DNA from: Odontocerum albicorne
Taxonomy: Eukaryota > Arthropoda > Insecta > Trichoptera > Odontoceridae
Length of the DNA: 64,000 nt
Reading direction: 5' to 3'
Assembly (NCBI GenBank): GCA_949825065.1
Contig: OX463844.1
Span: 1,364,001-1,428,000 of the forward strand
Shown here: positions 11,546 through 22,849 of the stretch, in pieces
Position numbering within the stretch: the first letter of the stretch is position 1
Layout of the letters: every line of letters begins with the position of its first letter
Translations under genes and position numbers: made by a program
The notes under the pieces: generated by a model
The model's input: only the letters and a program-made list of their open reading frames with translations
What the model was told of the DNA's origin: nothing
The model's database searches: none

Positions 11546-13255
11546 ATGTTTTAAATTACCAGCTAGGAAATTTTCAAACATTTTCAATGAATGTCTTTTT
11601 AATACAAGTCAAGTTGTTATTTTATGGAAATTATGTATTATATAATAATTTCATATAGAAATTTGAGTTTGTCTGCTGCCTCGGAAAATACGGAGACTTT
11701 TAATATATTGTTTGAAACTCGGGCGAATCTCCAACTAGGCTACAGTGCTGACACATAAAACATTTTGTCAGGGAACATTCGTTGTATGTCAAAGTTCTTC
11801 TTAAAATAATTTCAAACTAGGCTTCTGGTCCAAGTTTTCTTTGCGTTGCAAAATTATACGAGTCATATTTTAAAATGATAGTCTCACTAAAAAGTTACTC
11901 GGGACAAACGTGGAAAGGGTAAAAAAAATAAAGACATAAAATTATTTACAACTTTCTTAAGAAAGTAACATCAGCAGGAAAATAACCGATTTCGAAAAAA
12001 AATTGCTATTGTCGAACACTTCATCAAGATAGGCCACCGTTTCTCATTTGAAGCTAAAATACTCTGCTGTAATGTATCCCTACCAATGCTATCTTATCAT
12101 ATACTCTTATCCACTTCCAATAAATATTATAAGTTATCATGCAAACCAATGTTAAGCTTATCAATGTTAACCATATCTGTACTATGTAATCTAGAACCTA
12201 TAAATATTAGTGTTATCACATGTATGTCAAACTTCACTCAATGTATTATGTTTAAATTTATCTTGTTGGCGGTTTTCTATCCAAATTCAATAAAGATTTG
12301 GTATCACTAAATGGAAGTTAACTGCGAACGAGATAAATCGCCTGATATCGATTTGACCTTAAGACATACCCGAACATACCCGAAAAATTCCTTCTTAATC
12401 TACCGAAGGGTCGTGCATTTGGTTATCTTTGCTTTAAATAGGACGTCATATCAGAGGCAGCAATCATTATTCTTAAAGCCACTACGATGTTAACATCATC
12501 GTTATTATTACTTCTATAATACTGTTAATATTATACTTCAATGTAATTTAACGATTATACAAATAAAAATACGCAGTTGAAATTCTAAAAGTGTTTTCGT
12601 TGCAAAAGACCATAACATTGCAAACTAAAGAGTTGTCACGCCCAATTAAGAAAAAACTCAATTTTAAAAGACGACGAATTCTTCCACGAATCAGAATGAT
12701 GTTTTATAATCAAATCGAAGCGAGAGCAAAATGAAAATGAACAATATCTACATCCATTAGACTTTTGTGGAAGCCACGAGCTTTTTCGTAACACGCACTC
12801 TCGTTACGGTCGGGTACCGGAATAAACCCATGCGCTAACTGTATGGTTGAAACTCCGTAGTTAGACTAAGCGGTATCTGGCACACAACCGAGGCTGATTT
12901 CAATCAGGCACTGAAAATTAAAACAGTAATGTTTTTGAAACGTCGACACCATAATCCAAACCACACAATTCCAACCGCGAGATTCGAATTCAATCCTTGA
13001 TGGCATCCGACAATAATAAAAAAAGGGTTCACAGTCTGGTAAAAATTGTTCATATGGTAACAATGTTCATACGAGTACTCATGGGTATAGCCAACACGTG
13101 CAACGACGAATGACGAATTCTGTTCATAATTCACTGGTTCTCAATCCGAAGTTCCGATTGATGAAGTCGAAAACAATATTATCTCCTAGTCACAATCTTT
13201 AATATGTCTGAATAACAAACTTGATATTGTTAAAGGTCACCACATGAATAAATCG
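11546..13255. other. Intergenic sequence, nothing recognised
   Basis: The frames at 12086-12310, 12311-12493 and 12866-13134 lack family motifs and overlap one another in different frames. No tandem or inverted repeat stood out. Confidence 0.3.
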
Positions 13256-13560
13256 ACCTTGCCGATAAGACGCAAAAACAAAAAAACAAGAGAGACAGTT
13301 TAAGGAAATTAAAAAGAAAGAAGCCTTCACTCCGTGGGATTGCAACACTTTCTCTGCATCCATTCACTTTCTCATTCAAAGATATCGATTTTTCTTTTAA
13401 TATCTTCCTTCCAAATATATTTCTATAATACGTCTACTACTCTCATCCACGTCCCTATTTTTTTCTTTCTTTCGTTCTTAATATATCTATCTCTAAAAAC
13501 CCTTCTACACTATATTCATTTCAAAAGTCCTTCACATGAACATTAAAGCACTTCTATACG
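13256..13560 (-). pseudogene. Possible LINE family A piece, minus strand (weak)
   Basis: Pyrimidine-rich sequence with phrases such as TTCACTTTCTCATTCAAAGA and ACTCTCATCCAC resembles minus-strand decay of the family A fragments (compare 8590-8900). No residue motif could be confirmed, so this rests on similarity of texture and on the family A piece immediately downstream. Confidence 0.25.
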
Positions 13561-13591
13561 TCTCAAATATATTGGACAATGATTTTCGTTT

Positions 13592-13760
13592 ATGGATCAA
13601 GCGAGTGATATTTTGAAAGAAAGAAAAGTAAGAAAAGTCGTAGTAGCTGAATGTGAAGATCTGGAAGAGGCAAAATATGTTTTTGGGATAGAAAAGTCAA
13701 GCGCTCTGTTGTCAACCACTTCAGCAGGTAAACGATGTGATGGTATGTATATATATATGC
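13592..13760 (+). pseudogene. LINE family A C-terminal fragment
   Basis: The open frame begins MDQASDILKERKVRKVVVAE, then DLEEAKYVFGIEKSSALLS. These align with the DQI..ILK.GKVRS...R and VEEAK.VC segments of family A. The frame (96 codons) runs past the homology into unrelated sequence. Confidence 0.62.
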
Positions 13761-14929
13761 AAGTAAATGGCTTAAATATTCTTAGTATGTTTTCAATTTA
13801 TTTTTCCATCGCACTAAACGCTTACACCCGGGAGCATCAAGAGTCAGAGCCGGCACTGCGTAATACCAAAACAGACTGTTAAAGTTTTTATGAATTGAGG
13901 CCTAATGAAGGCTGAGAAACGTTTTTATTGCGCTTTTTTAATTGAACATAAAGAGGAAATAGAACGTCAAAATCTGTTACTCGGCATTCCGAACCCTCTG
14001 TAATCCGATCACACGCGGGGCCGTCGCTTGTTGTGTGTTGCCCCATCCTACCCGCCAACCCTGCTACACCGTTTCTCAAACTATTCGCAAGTCTTGTATA
14101 ATACCCTTGTACAAATGTTTAAAGAAAAAACAATATGCTGAAATGAAATTCTACTTTCCGATCAATAAAAAAACAAATGATGTATTTGTTTATTTCACAA
14201 GGTACTTTGAATAATATTTTTTAATATCACAAGTAGTGAGTCAAATATGTTTTGAGGCTTTCGTGGTCCTTCCTGTCAGTTGACTTAGGCTTTTTGGAGT
14301 ATTTTGGATCTATGGATCGTTTTTCCATTTAAAAAATATCAACAATAAAAATTACGTTACCTTAAGGGGAATGGTGCAAGACTACATATATTATGAACTC
14401 TATATTTATTATGTCCCTCCTAAGGTTCGAGATCCAGCTCTAAGATATATAATATTATCTCAACTTTGAATCGGGTTATCAAGCCAAATAAAGCTAGTAA
14501 GTTAATTTTTTTTGATAGGGTGTTCTACGATACTGGACTTGTTCAGTATAATAGTCTACATATGACATTAAACACTAAAGATAATTTGAAAGCTTTTGGA
14601 GGAAATTTTCAAGTCCCTGAAAGTAACTCACCGTCACTAAACAGCGCCCAAAAATAAATCGTCAACGTTAATAGATTTTATTTTATTTACTAGTATCTAA
14701 CACTTTATTGTTTAACAATCCGGCAAACATTTTGACATGCGACAATTTCTTCTAACCAACCAGAGAAAAGTAAATAAAGGATGTTACATGGTCGAAAAAT
14801 ATATTAATGTCATTATTCACCTGTACGAAATTCGTAACCATTATAAAAATAAAAGTGAAATATCATCAATAAAAGGAAAAAGACGAGATGGTGGAAAGGA
14901 AAGGAACATTTAGAAACGTTATCGTTGTA

Positions 14930-15040
14930 TACAGTCCATTCTGCCGGGTTTATTGTCATGTGGCGTTTTTCCCGACCAACCAAAATTGTTTTAAAAGACT
15001 TGCTTTAAAAAACTAGTCTGGACCCAATTTTTTTTCTATA
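14930..15040 (-). mobile_element. SINE family A 3' tail
   Basis: GTTGTATACAGTCCATTCTG, then CCGGGTTTATTGTCATGTGG, is the complement of the family A tail (CACATGGCAATAAACCCGCC, then TGTACTGTATAC). No tRNA-like head is visible here. Confidence 0.5.
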
Positions 15041-15052
15041 TGAATCTTAAGT

Positions 15053-15200
15053 GTGAGAGGAAGACAAGAACGTCAGATAAATCGTAGACGTTGTATGGGA
15101 AGGTGTATGGACGTAGAAGATGCTAAGGATGTATGTGTTGAAATAGGAAAGGATGGCGCTCTGTCCTCTCTGCCTTCCTTCTCAGGGCAATGGCAGAATC
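15053..15200 (+). pseudogene. LINE family A C-terminal fragment
   Basis: The frame starts RGRQERQINRRRCMGRCMDV and continues EDAKDVCVEIGKDGALSSLP. It is the best preserved copy of the R..C..RCM.V.(E/D)AK.VC segment in this window, about 45 residues. Upstream RT sequence is absent. Confidence 0.68.
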
Positions 15201-15244
15201 TTACCTTAAATCACTGGGTCGAACGAAAGGTTTTTTATCAATAA

Positions 15245-15840
15245 GGCTGTAAATAATAATATGGGTGGAACGGATTTATAAATCAAAGAAAATCTATTTA
15301 TGAAACACGCTTATATGTGTATGTATGTTTTCGAATCACTGCTGTCAATGATAATCATAAGATGAAAAAAGGATGAAACCCTCTCGAAACAGATTCAGAG
15401 TTGGACACAGAGATGCTAAAAGCCATCCAGCTGTTTTTATTGGTGACCTTTTGGGGAGGAACACGAATGCTGAATCACGTTGGGGGTTGGGGATTAGGTA
15501 CTTCCGACAGATGGGGGGGAATTGGCTAGAAGAGAAGGGATGTCATTTGGAGGGTACGTTTCAAGTAATCCACAGGTTCTAATGGACTGATTCACGTGTC
15601 GGGTGTGCTATGGACTAAATACACCACGCATTTCATTTCTCTCAAAGCTAGGATAACAAAATAAATGAAATTTTCCAACTAGCAAACCTTGCAGAACTGA
15701 AAAAATTTGATTTGTTAGGTTGATTTGCGTAATATTTACCAGCTTTCAGGCTTAACGCTGATTAAAATTTTCAGTTTTTCAAAAAATTAGACACGTTCTG
15801 TTGTACACTGCAAACAAAATAACAATAAATCTAACATAGA
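15245..15840. other. Intergenic sequence, nothing recognised
   Basis: A 69-codon plus-strand frame at 15373-15582 lies in a locally less AT-rich patch, but it matches nothing known to me. No repeat structure was seen. Confidence 0.3.
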
Positions 15841-15844
15841 TGCA

Positions 15845-16100
15845 TACTCTCACGTCGTGTCCCTGCCGGGGTAGTTAGAAAGGACGTAGCGCTAAACTTT
15901 CGCCTCTTTTACATCCATATACTTTAAACGAGTATTATACTGCTCGTACAATGTCCCTAATTTTTAATATTTCCTTTTTTTTTATTTGGTTTTCTCTTTC
16001 GACGTTTTCTACCCCTATTTACGCAGTGTATTTAATATGTTAATCTTTCTTCATTTATTCGTTTCATGTTCATATACCATCTCAGATTAATATTCTTTAT
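15845..16100 (-). pseudogene. LINE family A relic, minus strand
   Basis: It begins with the reversed family end (CCCTGCCGGGGTAGTTAGAA) and continues through CGCCTCTTTTACATCCATAT to TTTATTCGTTTCATGTTCAT. These are the complements of the EEAK and FGHVERMN-like regions, in the order expected for a minus-strand copy. Confidence 0.55.
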
Positions 16101-16689
16101 AAAATGTTATTTATGTGATATAATTTAAAAAATATATATATTTAATACTCCTCTTTTAATTTTAACAATACAAAGCTATTCAAAATACGAATTGATAAAA
16201 CCCTTTTCCATAACCATTTGCTTTGAGATTGGCAATATTCAATAGTTGGCATATGACTTTTGATGTAATTTTTTAACAATCTACAGTACAACTACAATTA
16301 ACATATTTTGAATAGAAAGGCGAAGTGTAAAATGCATGCACATGAAAATTAAAAAACCTCCAAAAAGTCAACAAGGCAAGGGAAATAACTAAGTGGTCTC
16401 ATTCTTTAATCATAAACTTGTCTTGAATACTGAGGTGATTCAGAAAGTGCTTTCAAATTTCTCGGAAAAAAATCGCTCGAACAAAAATTTCCTTGCTACC
16501 TTCATACTGAACGCGCGTGATTGTTTTTTTATTACAAAAAGTAATAGTTAAACGATTTTTTTTGACAAATGCTTATTCTGCATTTTTTTTTAAACTGGAA
16601 CAAAATAAATGGTTCCTTTCTATGCTGGATGTTTTTTTTAATTACCATGAAATATAAAATGCGACGCTTTTAAAAAAGTATGTAAAATG

Positions 16690-16935
16690 TATATCAAAGC
16701 TCAGTTAGCGATTGTGTATATAAAATGTGGTTTAAAAAATCCGTAATGGCCAATCAAAGTGGGTGTTTGTTATGAAAAACCGTTTACCACTGATGACGAT
16801 CAAATCAAGGCGTTGATTAACAACAACCAGTGTTCTCCAACACAAAAGATACTAAAGATTTCAAAAACCACTGTACATGACCATTAGTTGAACATGAGTT
16901 ACATAAATCGCTACGATGTTTTGGTACTACAAGAT
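16690..16935 (+). pseudogene. mariner-type transposase N-terminal relic
   Basis: The reading near 16785-16920 gives FTTDDDQIKALINNNQ, then KILKISKTTVHDH, a stop, and LNMSYINRYDV. This corresponds to the second helix-turn-helix of mariner-family transposases (DDDQI..LI..N, S..TVH.HL...GY..R.DV). No DDE/D catalytic domain follows; degenerate repeats take over after 16940. Confidence 0.68.
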
Positions 16936-16944
16936 TCGGCTTCA

Positions 16945-17450
16945 ATCATCTCGTTCTTGAGTTGATGAACTTTTATCAAATTTTAACAAAATTGGGTTAA
17001 ATGACATTACTCCAGTTATATAAAGCAAAGGACTAAAAGCTTTTAGTTCTCTACGTACTGTTATCCAATTGTAATAAACTGAACTAAATGATTCAGCAGT
17101 TATTGAAGGAAAATAAAGAAAGTTTCTTTGTCTCTATAATATGTTATCAAATTTTGATAATTCAGACAAAATAATATACTTCAGTTGTGGAACTTCTCGT
17201 TCTTTATGAACCATTATCAAATGTTAACAAACTGGGCAAAATGACACCACTGCAGTGAAGGGATATGTACTTAAGTCTTCCAATTATCAAGTATTACCAA
17301 CAGTACTGAATGACACATTGCAAATGCAATGTATTATTTAACCTAATTTTAAACATTTTACCTATTTTATCTATAGAAAAAAAATGGGGTGCTTAAAGCT
17401 TTTCGTTCTCTACGCATTATTATCAAATTTTAACCGACAGTTCACATGAA
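16945..17450. repeat. Degenerate tandem repeat, about four copies of a 60-70 bp motif
   Basis: A motif of the form TCGTTCTCTACG..TTATCAAATTTTAACAAA..GG..AAATGACA.CA.T.CAGT recurs near 16948, 17040, 17200 and 17400. Copies differ by many substitutions and by spacing, so the array is old. Confidence 0.55.
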
Positions 17451-17454
17451 CCGG

Positions 17455-18050
17455 CGCAAGCTTACTGAATTACACTAATGCGGCTTAACGAAGGGTTTCT
17501 TGTCGTGTGTAGGCACAGATTTATAGGGCATACAGTTCACTATTGTATCATTATGTTTTGGTACGATTCATTAATTTATCATAAGTTCATTTACTCCGTC
17601 ACGATTAACAAAGGATTCGGCTGAATGCGCGGCAGCCAGGATTTATCGGGCACGGCTGTAAAATTATTATGTGGCTCTGCCATATATTACTACCGGAGTA
17701 TTGTATTGTATTATGTATACCGCTGTTCCTCATATTCGGAGATATTCGTGTATATTTTACAAATTAAACTTAATTCATAATATGTATGAAACAAGAAAAT
17801 TGATAAATGTCCTGTTCGTGCTCGTAAAAAGGTTTGTATCATTTAACATAATGTGACATAAAAGAACGTTACATTATTTTTTTATTATTTTGTGTAAATT
17901 AATTTTACAGAAAAGTATGCAAAAATAATTGACTTTTTATTATTATTGTAGACAGGAATCGTGAATGTTATCAATATCCATTTTAAGTTTTATTGTTTTA
18001 TGTTCATAAAGAATCAAAGGATTAGCAAAGAAATGTAACGAAAAATAATT
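17455..18050. other. AT-rich sequence, nothing recognised
   Basis: The 61-codon frame at 17671-17856 has no recognisable feature. No repeat boundary was found before the TTAA element. Confidence 0.3.
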
Positions 18051-18653
18051 TTAACCTTTCCTTCCCTGTGTTGGGTATCTTCTACACGTTACTTCTAATA
18101 ACCATCAATATCTCTATAAATATAATAAATACAAGGTTAAGATTTTAGGTATTCCTCCATAATATATTTACGCGTTGATTTAAAAAATAATATTAATAAT
18201 AATCAGAATTTATCGACTACATAGTAGGTGTTTGGTAAAGATCGAAAACAAATTCCCATTTAAACGCTGTGAGTGCCTCGTCTTGACGATAGGTGAAGAG
18301 TATGCGGGAAGCTTGCATACTCCACTGAATTGCGAGGAGCTCAATTGTCTCAATCGTCGCAAACGTAAGCCACGCCGGCGTACTGCTCTGCGCCGCAGTA
18401 TGTTCTGGACTTGCAAATAGATTAGACGTACGCCCGTTCCGTGAGCGTTGCCAGATGGTTTTTTAATGTTTTCAGCAAATAAATCTCAATTATTATAATT
18501 TTTAACTTCAATTATAATTAATTAAGGGGATTATCTATGAATGTTCTTATTTTTCCGATTTAAAATCCGATTTAAAACTAATTTTTTATCGCGTACTCAC
18601 TACCCAACACCGGAGCACGCGTTTCAATTTTAACACCGTAAGGGAAGGGTTAA
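18051..18653. mobile_element. TTAA-flanked piggyBac-like MITE, family P, copy 2
   Basis: TTAA lies at 18051-18054 and 18650-18653. The inner ends are CCTTTCCTTCCCTGTG and, on the right, CGTAAGGGAAGGG. It shares the ATATCTCTATAAATATAATA segment and TATTCCTCC..AAT..TTTACGC with copy 1. The central part (about 18230-18420) differs from copy 1. The frames at 18210-18420 lie inside the element. Confidence 0.8.
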
Positions 18654-19078
18654 AAGCAACAAAGCGCCGCTAATGCAGCACTTCTGAGTTTGTGTGTAGA
18701 AACAAGTTCAGATGATTTTTTTAGCTTGTTCAATGTCTTAGCACTTACAACATTATTATTATTATGGAAAGTAATAATAATAAAAGAAAAATTTATTTAT
18801 GACGCTACTTAGATAGCATTTTCATATTTATAGCGTTATTGAGATAGCACCTCCTATCAAGGGTAATATTACTCTCGGGAATCGAACCCACCCTTATATA
18901 TAGATTAAAAATATTATAAAAATAAAACGAGTCGAGATTGGCGAGTTTTGGGCAGTTTGTCCTGAGATTTTTTTATTCCGCGTCAGTATACACACTCCTC
19001 TTGTTACTTAATAAACGTTTTTTTATTTATGTTTATGCATAAAAAAAGGAAACCAGAAAAGAGTTTTTAACAGGTAAT
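18654..19078. other. Intergenic sequence
   Basis: A segment near 18878 (GGGAATCGAACCCACC) resembles the box-B complement of the local SINEs, but no box A is visible. Nothing else was recognised. Confidence 0.3.
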
Positions 19079-19491
19079 GCCGTGAACAGCGACGGCCGGT
19101 CCCGAGGTGCGCTGGTGCGCTGAGCGCCAACGCACCTTGAGACGCTGAGTGAATATGAAATATCGCTGTCTCACGGTTTACTGTACTCTGTCTGCCCTAT
19201 GTGAATTTGCGTTTCCGTCCGGTGCGTATTGGAGATCGCTCCGGTAGTATTGGCAAACTTGGCCGGTCAATTTGAAAGGATTTTTTTTTTAATTCTATTT
19301 TTTTTATTAAATTTTCACTTAAATAAAAATACTCGTATTATTTGTCAGTATTCTTATACATATTTAATCTATACAAATATTTAACGTTTTTGGAAGTCAT
19401 GTTTGGGACTATATAATTTAATTATTGCGAATTATTTATCCGGTTCAGCGCACCAGCGCACCTCTAGACCGGCCGCCGCTGGGCCCGTGAA
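19079..19491. mobile_element. hAT-like MITE with about 38-bp inverted termini
   Basis: The left end CAGCGACGGCCGGTCCCGAG, then GTGCGCTGGTGCGCTGA, starts at 19087. The right end at about 19443-19481 is its near-perfect inverted complement. An 8-bp flank GCCGTGAA (19079-19086) recurs as GCCCGTGAA at 19483-19491, with one extra base. CAG...CTG termini and an 8-bp duplication are hAT features. It is about 395 bp with no transposase. Confidence 0.75.
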
Positions 19492-19783
19492 TATATATTT
19501 TTGTCATTCAATTGAGACAATACATGACATATAGAACATTACAATATTCTCTTGATATTTTTGTAATAATAAACGATAAAAAATATATATTTGAACTTCG
19601 TCAATGAAAATTACTACATATCTGCACCCTGCTCCCTACAATATCAGATTCATGTAATGTCATATTTTTAACGAAATCAACACATAACATAAATATATCA
19701 TATTAGCTTGAACGGACAGAACTATGAAGTCGTGACTGAATTAAATAGTTAAATTTAAAAAAAATAGCCAAGTAAAGGTCGAT

Positions 19784-20352
19784 TTACACACATCAGTGAC
19801 GCGACAGTGCCGTGACAGTCCCGTGATTCCACCAGCCGTGATCACACAGGGACTTCTATTCACGATGAACAGTGTTTTTCCCCGTCTTTTTTCAGTGCAT
19901 TGGTGTGCCCAAGATGCCGATGTTTTGGAAAGATGAACGCTTGATGATTGCTCTGGTTCTGGATGAAGAACAGAAAGAGCGAGAGAAAAAAACGGATGTA
20001 GGTTCATCAGGCATGGAAAATCATATTTTGGATTGGACAGATCATACAACGAGAGATAGTGGCGCACTAACTAAATAAGTTTTTCGTCATTCATGTTTCT
20101 GATAAAACAATATAAATAAAACAAAATGAAAACTCGTGAACTTAAAAAAAAAAACACTAAAAAAATTTCGTCACAAAGTAATATGTTCACTGTACGGTGA
20201 CGGCGACAGCGCTGTTTGCACTGGCATGGTCGCGCGCTGGACGAGTAATAACAAGACCCTTCAAATTCCTAGAAGAATATTTTTAATCTTGTCGGTTGAA
20301 TCACGGGCTGGTCACGGCACTGTCTCGTCACTGATGTGTGTAAATTGACCTT
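19784..20352. mobile_element. Internally deleted PIF/Harbinger-like element
   Basis: The inverted ends are AGGTCGATTTACACACATCA, then GTGACG, on the left and CGTCACTGATGTGTGTAAAT, then TGACCT, on the right. They are flanked by TAA and TTA, compatible with the three-base TWA target of PIF/Harbinger elements. The plus-strand frame at 19872-20078 contains ERLMIALVLDEEQKERE, which resembles the N-terminus of Harbinger-type nucleases. The catalytic domain is missing. Family assignment is moderate; the inverted ends are directly visible. Confidence 0.6.
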
Positions 20353-20939
20353 AAAAAGTACATGCGTGCATAAATTTAGATAAAGCAAAAGAAGAATGTC
20401 TAGAGTTAAAAATTATGGAGATATTCTTTTTCTATTTTCGCAAAAGACATTTAACTGTGACATGAAAACTTTCCAATTTCCTGTGTAACAAAAAAAAACC
20501 CTTAAATTAAAATAATAAGTCAGGTCAAAAAGGTTACATCAAAAATAAATCGTAAAAATAAGACATCTCTCTCGAAAGGAATAAAATTGAAATCCTCAAA
20601 AGACCTTTATTGGCAAGATGTATAAAGTTTTCGCATTTATTTACTTATAGGTTAAAAGTGATTTTGTCTTAAAGCAATAAAATTGGAAAGTGAAACCAAA
20701 TCCGGATTTATTAGTTTACTTTGTCCATTTCAAAAGATAAACGAGTTATTTGTAGTTTGGAAATTTAGATCTCCCTCGGCAATTTCGGTAAGAAATTTCA
20801 CTGAAACGATGATAATATCAAAAACTGCTTAATTTAAAACGTTTTTCGTTTGTAATATTAAGCAAATGACTCAAACCACGGTGATAAGACCCTCTTTGTA
20901 TATCTTACATGTTTTTCAAGTGTTTTGGTTCAATTAAAG
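20353..20939. other. AT-rich sequence, nothing recognised
   Basis: No motif or repeat boundary was identified between two DNA transposons. Confidence 0.3.
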
Positions 20940-21236
20940 CAGGGGTCTCCAAACTACATCCCGCGAGCACCACCAATCCGACCCGCGGTAGCTATCTCGG
21001 CCACAATGAAATGTCCTTGACACTTGCCCGTAAGTACCAACCGAAATTGCGAACGGAGCGGAGTCCACGCCCGCACCCTGCGCCATAGATATCTCACTCG
21101 CTGGCTAGTCCCAATACGAAAATTTGCGCGTAATTCAAAACTACAGTATGTTGGTATGATGAGCTAGCTAGATATTTGGCTCTTGGGACTTAGTGGAGTC
21201 AGTGTGGCCCTTAGGCTAAAAAGTTTGGAGACTTTG
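20940..21236. mobile_element. hAT-like MITE with CAGGGGTCTCCAAACT terminus
   Basis: The left end CAGGGGTCTCCAAACTAC is matched at the right by AAAAAGTTTGGAGACTTTG. The interior is less AT-rich than the flanks and contains CCGCGAGC and GCCCGTAAGT stretches. The CAGGGGTC.CCAAACT start is common to non-autonomous hAT elements. No convincing 8-bp target duplication was found. Confidence 0.55.
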
Positions 21237-22091
21237 ATGTCAATAACATATTCTCGTCATCGATTACTCCAAATCTGTTTTTTTTTCGAATGTTGCCTTA
21301 AAAAATGGTGCGTCTTCATAGACCAATTTTGTTTTCATAAATTGATAAATCCAAATCGATTTAACAAAGTGAGGTATTGTGACGGTGATTGTTTTCGTTG
21401 TTGGTTCTGTGGCGTGGAATAATCTGCCTCTAAGTTGTTAGAGATATGGGTTACTTTTGCTGCTTTAGGGAGCACTCGAAGACAGCACTTGTTGGGAGGT
21501 CTTGATTTTATATGAACGTATACTACACCTAAAGCCGAATGTATTAAAATTTACTAATAAAGAAGCAGTGGCTGGAGGAGGTCAAAATACTCCTTTGTCA
21601 ATCGGAAGTCGTATTACTATTTGGTGATTTCATTTAATAAGTAAATTAGTCGTTTTTACATAAAAAAATATTTTGTGTGTGATACAGATTTAATAAGGAA
21701 AAACATAGATAAAAATATTAATAGAAACAAAGATTTCTTATACGAGTACTTCTCTGTAAAGTGGCTGAGTTATGTCTTAAAAGTGTTGTACGGTCTTTTA
21801 TCGATTTTTAAAAAGGTTGCAAAATTAATACTCAAATTAAATTTTTTAACCCAATCCAATATTCATCTACCAAGAGATTTGTTTAACGAGTTCATTTCGT
21901 GTGCGAATCGTAACGCTTTTAAAAGACGAGTTCGTGAATATGGCACTGAAAACAATTTTTCTACACAATAACGTAAATAATTGTCAGGTACATTTAACAA
22001 AAGTTTGTCAATCAACAAAATGTTAGCTATTTTTCCTGTTAGTAATTTGTATACACACATATAAAAAACATTTGCGTATCTTTCATATCGC
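21237..22091. other. Intergenic sequence with an unassigned dispersed repeat
   Basis: The segment about 21440-21545 (AGAGATATGGG..., GCTTTAGGGAGCACT, then CACCTAAAGCCGAATGT) recurs at about 34820-34935, so it belongs to an unassigned dispersed repeat. A 98-codon frame at 21675-21971 has a basic, lysine-rich translation with no family motif. Confidence 0.4.
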
Positions 22092-22300
22092 TAAGACCTC
22101 GGCCACACAGGTAGGAGCCTAGCTTGGTGCTTAGAGCGACGCTACTAGGTGACTATATAATAGTCACGTAGCATGGCGCGTAGCGTGCAATGGGGCCATT
22201 CCGATAGAATGGTCGGCGTTGGTTCGCTAAGATATGTCACCTAGCTTGCAGCGTAGCTCTAAGCACCAAGCGAGGCTCATACCTGTGTAGCCGAGGCCTA
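22092..22300. mobile_element. Long-inverted-repeat MITE, family M, copy 1
   Basis: The left end AGACCTCGGCCACACAGG, then TAGGAGCCTAGCTTGGTGCT, folds onto the right end AAGCACCAAGCGAGGCTC, then CTGTGTAGCCGAGGCCT. TA flanks both ends (22092-22093 and 22299-22300). The element is about 205 bp and nearly all inverted repeat. Copy 2 is at 52762-52969. Confidence 0.78.
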
Positions 22301-22849
22301 TAAGAAGAAGTTGTCAAGGAAACTGAATTTTTTTTTTAAATTAATGGGAAACAATTATAATGTTTTTCTGTTAATAAAACTTTCTATGTTTTTCTGTTAA
22401 TAAAACTTTCTATGATATTTTTTATTAAAAATTTACCATCAATATTTTTTTTAATTGATTATACTCGTATATAAACTCGATCATTTGTTCATAACGAACG
22501 ATTTTTAAATTCAATACGAAAGTTGTTTGCGATATAAATTTCGAATCTTCCCACAAAGAAAAAATATTTCCTTCACATACATACAACTTTTATATAACTA
22601 TGGTTCATAAATTGAACCACGCACTGACCTTTAAAATAGTTTTTTTACCTCCAATTTTGGAATTGAAATATCGTTTGCATAAATTCAACTCCATTCGATC
22701 GGAATATGCAAATACGTTTACTACACATGGATTAATTTAAATATTATACATTTCCAATTTTTTATTTTCTCTTGGAAGAATATCACATAAATATGTCTAA
22801 TCTGAAAGTACCTTTCTTAATATGACATATTATTTAATATATTGATTAG
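22301..22849. other. AT-rich sequence
   Basis: A 25-bp phrase (TATGTTTTTCTGTTAATAAA plus ACTTT) occurs twice in tandem at about 22360-22411. Nothing else was recognised before the satellite. Confidence 0.4.

Noticed and set aside
18232..18420. Pair of opposed 62-68 codon frames with arginine-rich ends
   Set aside because: Both lie inside a TTAA-bounded non-coding MITE.
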